Shown: piece by piece, positions 57,230-64,000 of the stretch
How the letters are laid out: each line of letters begins with the position of its first letter
How positions within the stretch are numbered: position 1 is the first letter of the stretch
Assembly: GCA_963932465.1 (NCBI GenBank)
Contig: OZ010792.1
Location: 20,489,632 to 20,553,631 of the forward strand
DNA from: Maratus speciosus
Lineage: Eukaryota > Arthropoda > Arachnida > Araneae > Salticidae
Direction: 5' to 3'
DNA: 64,000 nucleotides
Program-made: the position numbers and the translations under genes
The notes under the pieces: generated by a model
The model's database searches: none
Told to the model about the DNA's origin: nothing
Seen by the model: only the letters and a program-made list of their open reading frames with translations

Positions 57230-58305
57230 ACCAATCCCAAAACTTTCTTCTATCTCATACATGTTAATACTTCAAAATTCGCTATCACACTGCCAAAATT
57301 AAATGGCAATCTATGCATCTCATGAGGATTCTAACGATATGAAATTCCGTGCATTAGTTCTTGAGATATGACTATCGCTGAAATCGTCTAAATTCAGCAA
57401 AATGCTGCCTAGCAGCGCCACCTATTGGGTGATTTATACCAAATCCTAATCAGCAACAATTTATGTCAACGTCTGACTGAATCTGAAGTTTGGAGAAAAT
57501 CCGTACATTAGTTTTTGAGATAGAGCAATAGCGAAAATCGTGAAAATTTCTGCATAGCAGCGCCACCTATTGGGTGATTAACATCAAAACCTAATTAACA
57601 ACAACTTGTGTCAACATACAACTAAATCTGAAGTTAGATGAAAATTGGTCCATTAGTTCTATTGATAGAGCTTTTGAGGCAATCGTGGAAAAGGCAGCAG
57701 AGAAGCGCCACCTGTTGGGCGATTTACACCAACACCTAATCAGTAGCAAGTCATATCAAGGACTAACTTAATGTGAAGTTTGATGAAAATCCGTGCGTTA
57801 GTTCTTAAGATAGAGCTATTGGGGAAATCGTGTAAATCCTGCAAAATTCATCATAACAGCGCCACCTGTTGGGCGATTTACACCAAAACGGAATCATCAT
57901 CAATTCATATCAAGGACTAACTAAATCTGAAGTTTGATCAAAATCCGTGCATTAGTTCTTGAGATAGAGCTATTGCGAAAATCGTGAAAAATGCAGCATT
58001 GCAGCGCCACCTGTTGAGCGATTTACACCAAAAACTAATCAGCATCAATTTGTATTAGGCACTAACTGAATATCAATTTTTATTAAATTCCATGCATTAG
58101 TTCTTGAGATAGAGCGCCCACAAAATTTGTGTCACATACACACAGACAGACAGACAGACAGACTCACAGAGTCACAGACAGACATTTTGTAAAAACATGT
58201 TTTTTGGAATCTCTGACCCCTAAAACGTGTAAATACGTCGAAAACCGGAATTCGAAAATTTTCATGAATCCAATACTTTCTTCTTGTAAAGATAGAAGAA
58301 AGTAA
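57230..58305 (-). repeat. Dispersed family E, copy 2 (reverse)
   Basis: At least five ~180-bp monomers, each with CAGCGCCACCTGTTGGGCGA, ATTTACACCAAAA, AATCTGAAGTTTGA and TGCATTAGTTCTTGAGATAG. The outer end has a 9-bp stem hairpin ACTTTCTTC...GAAGAAAGT (58270-58300) and a CAGACAGACAGAC tract; the inner end has CCAATCCCAAAACTTTC. Confidence 0.8.
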
Positions 58306-58418
58306 AAACGGTTGCTACGTTTTCTTTCCTATTTTGTTGGCATGCTATAAATTTAATTATACCATTTAGCTAAGTGTTTTAGTCCCTTAAATGCAATGAT
58401 AACATCCTGAGATTTATA

Positions 58419-58660
58419 TTAACCCTGCAATGCACGCGCGGCGTAAGGCGTACTCCAGAGAAGCTCTTTGATATGCATCGTTTGTACTTTGACACCGATA
58501 AATTCAAATAAAAATCGCCATATTATTTAATTGCAGATATTTGTTACAAATACTACGATAATATAATTTGAAGGTTACTTTTCGAAAAATAGTGGTGGCA
58601 AATGTAAATACCGTATGTACTGTCGACATCGCATACTCTGCGCGTGTATTATACAGTTAA
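58419..58660. mobile_element. piggyBac-type MITE
   Basis: TTAACCCTGCAATGCACGCG at the left and CGCGTGTATTATACAGTTAA at the right, with TTAA on both sides. About 242 bp; GC-rich ends, AT-rich middle. Confidence 0.65.
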
Positions 58661-59329
58661 ATACGATTACATAAAATATTTTTTTTTCTACGGTTTATAT
58701 GAAATAGAAAATGAAACATAACAAATGTTTTCTAAGAGGTTTTTTTTTTTTTTTTTTTTTTAAGAAAGCTTCAAGACTGGCATCAGGACTAAAAGCTTCT
58801 GGAATTTGGTGCCATTATCAGGTCACTGTAGATTTAGTTTTTCGAATGAATGTTTCTGTTAAAAAATAATCAGGCAATCCACCCTGGAATATCCATGGTT
58901 AAAGATGATCCATATACCGGCCGTTCACAGAATAGAAAAATATATATATCGTTTTAATTTAAAATACTAATTTTTTTTTTTTTTTTTTTTTTTTTTACAT
59001 TTATTATATTTTTTAGAATCCCCAGTAGCTACATCAAGAGGTATTTTTGGTACTTTCGTACTAACAAGCGGTCAATCGTAACGTAATTTTTTTAATTTAT
59101 AGCAGTTTTTATTAATGTGATAATTTTGAATAGTTCGATTTGAAATCTGTTAAATTCATATTTTATTTTTTATGGCCATTCATTTGCCGATTTAGTTACG
59201 GAATATTGCACGAAGAAACTCCCAAATGATGACTTATTCACATTGTTTTAAAAGCAATCGGGTTGATCTTTTGTTTATAATTGGGTTGCACAAATATTTA
59301 AAAAATATTCTTGCTTAAAAATTACTATA

Positions 59330-59870
59330 AAATACATAAAAAAATAGTAAATTGAGAATCAGTTTTCGAACAAATAGTATTAAATGTACTTTTTGTTTTC
59401 CATTAGATGTTGAAAAAAATCGAATGTGTGATGTTTAGAGGTTAAACAAATTGCAGTAAAGACAAAATTTATGGGTTAGGTCATTCATTGCCACCAAAAA
59501 TCTGATGCTAGCGTTACGCATGGACATTTCGTTTCCTTATAATATTGCATTCAGAGCAAATAGATTCATTTTTCGTAATTTTGGGTTGCAAATTAAAAAA
59601 GATCCATACTTGAAAACTAATTTAAAATTCATTAAATTCAGAAAAGTGTATCTCAGTTTTATTATTTTTAATGATCAGTATTAAAATCAGAACCAATTAA
59701 AATCTGAAAGTTGAGATATAATTTTCAAATAAATTTCATTTGAAAGTAATTTTTTCTATTCAGTGTAAAAAATGAAATTGTGCATGTTTAGCAGTTAAGA
59801 AAAATTATAGTAAAGGCTTATGGGTTAGGTCGTTGATACCATCAGTACGATGTCAGCGTTACTCGCTAAC
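59330..59870 (+). repeat. Two diverged internal units of the large Helitron
   Basis: Units with (T)AAATTGAGA.TCAGTTTTCGAACAAAT, ATTTGAA.GTA, TGGGTTAGGTC and GATG..AGCGTTAC at 59340 and 59650. A third relative is at 45040-45320. Confidence 0.55.
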
Positions 59871-60203
59871 ATATTTATACTTAATAATGTATATATATGC
59901 TATACCATCGATAATTTTACTAAATACTAAGCCAATTGGTTGATTTTATTTTCTTCGTATTATCAGGAAAATCACATATTTTCTGTTACACCAGCCAAGG
60001 AAAGGAGCATTCTGATATTTAAAACTGAAGGATTTTACTACGGTTGCGATACAATAACGCCATGTTTTCTGATTGTTTTTATAATGATTTGCGGGTAGAA
60101 ATGCACAATAATTAGTTATTATTGCCGTATTATTTCATTTAAATTTATTATACCTGGAAGGCCCCTCATAATTGACACGGGCGACGCCGGGTAGTTCTGC
60201 TAG

Positions 60204-61280
60204 TAGCTATATAAAATCCTATGTTTTCTTTAATTAAATACATTAATGAAAGAAATTATAGCAATTAAAAAATAACTCTGAGTCAGTGGTGGCTCCTCTA
60301 TTAGTGCACATGAGCACATCAACCCCACAAAAAAATAAAATAAAAAAAAAAAAAAGACTAAAATTTAAGACATAAAAAATCGCACGGAGTTGATCACACA
60401 TTACTTACGCCATGAATTAAACATTAATAGTGTTATGACACGTAAAAATCCCAAGTGAAAAAAATCGCCTGCGACTCGTATTTGTTGTGAAATATTTATA
60501 TGTATTCATTCCTGTCCTATTTATCTTTTTTTTTTTTTTTTTTTCTTAATTGGTTTGTTTTATTTTTCTTTTGCACGTGAAAATCTTACAAATCAAAATT
60601 AACTCTTTGGCAGAAATTGTTATTCATTTTCTTTCATTTTCATTAGTTATTATCCACCTGAAACTTACGTATTATCCAAGCATTTCATTGGCTGTTCGCG
60701 AAAAGGCTTTTCCATCGTCTGATTTCCAAAAAATGTGACTACCAATTTTAAATGAAATTTCATTCTTAAACTTCTAAGCATCCGACAATATTACTTTTTA
60801 CACCATCGGATAGAGAAAAAAAATGTACTTTTAAATGCAATTTGTTTGAAAGCTGTATCTCAATTTGTTTCTGAGTTATTAATTTTTTTTGTAGTTTTTA
60901 TTACTTTTTTGTCATAGTGGCAACAGAAGGTATCCATCTCTGTTGAAAGTAAAGGGAAATACAGATTACTGTATAGACCAATCAGAATACGAATAAAATG
61001 CGGATTAAACCAATAAAAACCTTCAGATATGCTTTTGATTTCTTACCCTGACAAGAACAATAACCATTTTTCCAAATCGTTAAAAAAGAAAGAAAAGAAA
61101 CGGAGACATAAATTAACAAATTAAATAAAATAATATTAAACACATCTCTAGCTTTTCGACAATTTCCAGGATGAGCTTCATGCAACCTTTTAGATACGTC
61201 CATGGCAAAACGGTACTACAGTAATGTAAACTTTGAGAAATATCAGAAGAGGGCACCCGGTTTTTCCTATATCGCACGTG
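60204..61280. other. Unassigned; one hAT-like end at 60286
   Basis: CAGTGGTGGCTCCTC at 60286 resembles a hAT left end but no inverse partner was found. Long T and A runs at 60340 and 60527-60543. Open frames at 60550-60738, 60982-61203 and 61113-61316 have no motif and are not called. Confidence 0.4.
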
Positions 61281-61462
61281 CAGGGCTCCCCAAATGGTCC
61301 GCCAACTGAATACCAATATTATTTTAGAAAAATTTTCTTTTTAGATTTTTCTTACAAACCGCCCCGGAATCACCTTTGAAAGTTAATTCTAGTGCAAACC
61401 TACCATAAAATTTTCTGTTAACATTTATTGGTATTCAGTTGGCTGACCATTTGGGAGCCCTG
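61281..61462. mobile_element. CAGGG-ended MITE with 36-bp inverted ends
   Basis: CAGGGCTCCCCAAATGGTCC at the left and its near inverse at the right (GACCATTTGGGAGCCCTG), continuing through AACTGAATACCAATA. The flanks CACGTG (61275-61280 and 61463-61468) form a 6-bp duplication, but CACGTG is itself a palindrome, so this is less secure. It resembles 54853-55019 in end type and duplication length. Confidence 0.75.
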
Positions 61463-61515
61463 CACGTGGAATCGAAAAAATGCTCTTCGAAACCAGCTTG
61501 ATCTTATCTTTTCAG

Positions 61516-61857
61516 CAGGAGCCTCGCTAAGGGGGGGACGGGGGGGGGGGAGCATCCCCCCCCCCAAAAAAAAACGTTCGTGAATACTGTTACACTTGGC
61601 AAATTTACAAACTTAGTTGGTGAATTTGTGTAAAAGTTTAATAAAAATTATAATACATTTTCTATTTCTGACAGACTTTGCAAAAATTACTAATCTAATT
61701 GGGAATATTATTAAACTTTTTACGAATAAGTACTATATTACATTTTCTAATTGTTGTAACTTGGCAAAGTTATAAAACTAGTTGGCAAATACTGAAATTT
61801 GACTTGGCAATTTAAGGTCCTCTCCCCCACCAATAAAAAGTCTTCGCGATGGCCCTG
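61516..61857. mobile_element. hAT-type MITE with exact 8-bp duplication
   Basis: Ends CAGGAGCCTCGCTAAG and (inverted) CAGGGCCATCGCGAAG. The flanks CTTTTCAG at 61508-61515 and 61858-61865 are identical. 342 bp, with G- and C-runs just inside the left end and repeated TTGGCAAATT-like words. Confidence 0.85.
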
Positions 61858-61865
61858 CTTTTCAG

Positions 61866-62416
61866 TGGCACTACCTTCTGTGTGCGAGAGTTCGCAGATT
61901 TGGCTTTGTACCATCTTCTCTCATAGAAAATAAAATGTTATAATTTTTCTACTTATGAGTAGAAGATATTTCTTTTGGTTGCATTGTTTTCTTTTAACTT
62001 TTGAAAGCACATGTGTATTTTAATCTTTACGTTAAGTGGTAAAACTTGCACATTTTATTTTAGCAATTTATGTACTGTGAACCTGTGTTTAACCTTCCTA
62101 CCCTGTTGAAATTTTACTCAACCTGCATAAAAATACTTCACACCAGAATTTTTATTTAAAATTATTCAAGATATATATTTAATTTAGTTCTCTGTGGCAA
62201 TTATTTATTTTAAATTATAAAGAAATTTCTAGTTGGAATTGAATGAAATGAATGATAGAAATGGGTTGATTAGACCCATTCAGGGCAGGAAAGTTAAATA
62301 ACCTACGAGATGTAGCTGCTCTGAGGAAAGTTCAGCTTCTCACTCCGTCTTCTGAAGGTCAAAAGAAAGTGCCGATGGCCATGAGGTGCGCGAAGCGTCA
62401 ATAGATTACATTAAAC
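61866..62416. other. Unassigned
   Basis: AT-rich; no repeat or gene recognised. Confidence 0.4.
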
Positions 62417-62666
62417 TTAACCCCTTGCGTACATTTGACGACTGAGACTCGTCATGCATTTAACCACTGGCGCTTATTTTAATGTGCTTTTCATACCACT
62501 ACTTAAAGAAAGAAAATTTTATAGTATATTTCTATTACACAAGTTGTCAAAGTGTATATTATATGTAAGATTTTTGGGTTTCAGAAAGTGGTGCGAGATG
62601 AGAATTAAAAAAAAATAAAACGCCAGTGGCAAACGCCCTGAAACAAATGTGTACACAGGGTGTTAA
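62417..62666. mobile_element. piggyBac-type MITE
   Basis: TTAACCCCTTGCGTACATTT at the left; the right end, inverted, reads TTAACACCCTGTGTACACATTT-like. TTAA at both sides. Inner inverted words CCACTGGCGCTTATTTT and AATAAAACGCCAGTGG support the pairing. About 250 bp. Confidence 0.6.
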
Positions 62667-62794
62667 TTAAAGCTACATGTGGTGACGAAACAGACACCTC
62701 CATACAAGATCACGCGACAATGTAATGATTAGTACAAATGATAGTAAATATTATCCCGTTCTGCGTTGTGAAAGAACATATGGGATAATATTAA

Positions 62795-63041
62795 TTAACC
62801 CTTTCACTGCGGAACCCGAGATTTCTTCGGGGATGCATTTTTTCGTCTAATTAACACTCCTTGATTATTCCCATAAGTTATTTTTTTATTGTAAATTGTG
62901 CCTTATTTAATCGGAGAATTTCCCCGATTAAATTAGACAAATTTTTTTGTTTTGAAAAACCGGTGGCAAAAGAATAAAAATTCTTAAATACACAATTTTT
63001 GAAGCTATTTTGATAAAACAATTACGCAGCGAGAAAGTTAA
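62795..63041. mobile_element. piggyBac-type MITE
   Basis: TTAACCCTTTCACTGCGGAA at the left and CGCAGCGAGAAAGTTAA at the right, TTAA on both sides. The inner part contains CGGAGAATTTCCCCGATTAAAT, similar to the interior of 19807-20013. About 247 bp. Confidence 0.7.
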
Positions 63042-63049
63042 TATGATAG

Positions 63050-63303
63050 AAGGAGTTTGACGTTTGAAGTCCACCGAAGTGGAGAATACTTTGGGGCCTA
63101 TAGCTACAATGGCTGTCGTCTCGAATGATCCTTATTATACATAGAAACAACAACAAGTCACAACAATTTTTATTTTCCATTACATATATTATATAACTAC
63201 AATGGGACATTCACAATTACATCCATGTCTTACCCAGGGACTCGAACCTGGGCCCTCGGGGTAACAGCAGCCTCCGCTTACTGACCACGCCAGCGGGCGA
63301 CCA
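63050..63303 (-). mobile_element. tRNA-derived SINE
   Basis: On the minus strand the 5' head has an A box TGGCGTGGTCAG (63281-63292) and a B box GGTTCGAGTCC (63238-63248) with a T-arm-like stem CCCAGG/CCTGGG (loop one base longer than in a tRNA). A ~170-bp unrelated body follows, ending at the piggyBac MITE boundary. The acceptor stem is not paired, so it is not a functional tRNA. Confidence 0.7.
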
Positions 63304-64000
63304 AGAAGAGAATATTTTAGAATAATGTAAAATTGGCAACAACGCAGGAACGACTTGTTTGACGTTCCAATTTGTAATTTAGGATTGGAAGATTGCTCAA
63401 ACAAATATCTAATTTAGTATTTTCTAAATTTAAATTCTCACTAATCTTAAAATCAATTAACACCTGAAGAAAAAAGAATAAAAGGAAAAATTGCAAGAAA
63501 AGACATAGAGTACATATATACAATTAAATTTTATTTACAAACGCATAATATTCATGTTTCAAAGATTCATTCTGTTGGTTCAATATTATTTTCAGATTGA
63601 TATCAAGTTTATTAAATTTCATAATATAATTCTTTACATGCACATTCTTTACAGGTAAATTTTGATCTGAATTATTATTCCGAATTAAAATTCTCACAGC
63701 AAAATCAATGTAAAAATATAGGCTACTTACCCAAAATATTAATAAATTCCAGATCAATCATTATTCTTCGTAGTATTATTCTCTAATACTTAATATGATC
63801 AATTATATATATACTTCAAAATTTTGCCTATAAGATTTTAGCAAATGAAATTAATAAATATACACATTATAATATACAAAATAAAATGATATTATATTAT
63901 AAGCCACAATATATATTACAGGTCATATATTGTAAGTAATTAAGATTTATCTCACCAAATACTTCAGTCATATAGGGCTTGAGGCTCATCCTGAATTTAA
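63304..64000. other. Unassigned AT-rich right edge
   Basis: Very AT-rich with TATATA words. The minus-strand frames here have no recognised motif. Nothing was recognised. Confidence 0.4.

Larger units (their letters stand above)
55792..60203 (+). mobile_element. Large Helitron (4.4 kb) with nested repeats
   Basis: The 5' end is TCTATCTATACATATAAAAG after an A, and the 3' end GGGCGACGCCGGGTAGTTCTG then CTAG followed by T: classic Helitron termini. The interior has no Rep/helicase frame. It contains ATATGACGT motifs repeated at 56320, 57130 and 57190, a reverse family E copy (57230-58305), a piggyBac-type MITE (58419-58660), long T-runs (58739-58762, 58972-58996) and repeated ~310-bp units (59330-59870). 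Pairing of these two ends is likely but lacks an empty-site test. Confidence 0.65.

Noticed and set aside
60286..60310. Complete hAT element starting CAGTGGTGGCTCC
   Set aside because: No inverse partner end or 8-bp duplication could be found downstream.
63229..63303. Functional tRNA gene on the minus strand
   Set aside because: T-arm spacing is off by one and no acceptor stem closes; a SINE head fits better.
1..64000. Host gene exons
   Set aside because: No conserved protein motif outside transposon fragments and no convincing chain of splice sites with coding frames was found on either strand.

Overview
This window is a eukaryotic, AT-rich, non-coding region made almost entirely of mobile DNA and its debris. 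No host protein-coding gene, rRNA or intact tRNA could be supported. Three things suggest an animal, most likely an arthropod: pogo, hAT, piggyBac-type, PIF/Harbinger-like and Helitron DNA elements found together; a tRNA-derived SINE; and the style of the dispersed repeats. An arachnid is a guess only.

Layout. 1-2812: tandem family D repeats, then unrecognised sequence. 2813-10416: a large hAT-type element with an exact 8-bp target duplication; a second hAT-type element (5558-9414, also with an exact 8-bp duplication) sits inside it and carries inverted arms of a ~32-bp minisatellite. 10425-12300: a family E array and a 116-bp hairpin. 12487-15689: pogo-like ends bracketing ~6.4 copies of a ~327-bp satellite. 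16235-17311: a Tc1-like element with ~185-bp inverted repeats. 18211-19572: an inverted repeat whose arms carry tRNA-like sequence. 20174-22557: a Helitron of family B with another copy of the same family inserted in the opposite orientation. 23585-29188: two inverted copies of one dispersed element (FG); each carries an insertion that the other lacks, so each supplies the other's empty site. 29381-33869: MITEs, family A repeats and another Helitron B. 34724-42312: an LTR element with ~950-bp LTRs, a 5-bp target duplication and no recognisable coding internal region. 42720-50600: family D, K, J and A repeats and a short Helitron. 50602-54025: a pogo-superfamily transposon with a broken transposase gene (the clearest coding relic) and a 1.46-kb palindrome nested upstream of it. 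54202-60203: a Helitron B and a larger ~4.4-kb Helitron full of nested repeats. 61281-64000: hAT-type and piggyBac-type MITEs and a tRNA-derived SINE.

Nothing here works as a pathway. The value of the window is its transposition history: many insertion boundaries can be fixed to the base because target duplications or empty sister copies are present in the same window. All calls come from reading the sequence; no search was run, and family names given as letters (A, B, D, E, FG, H, I, J, K, L) are local labels.
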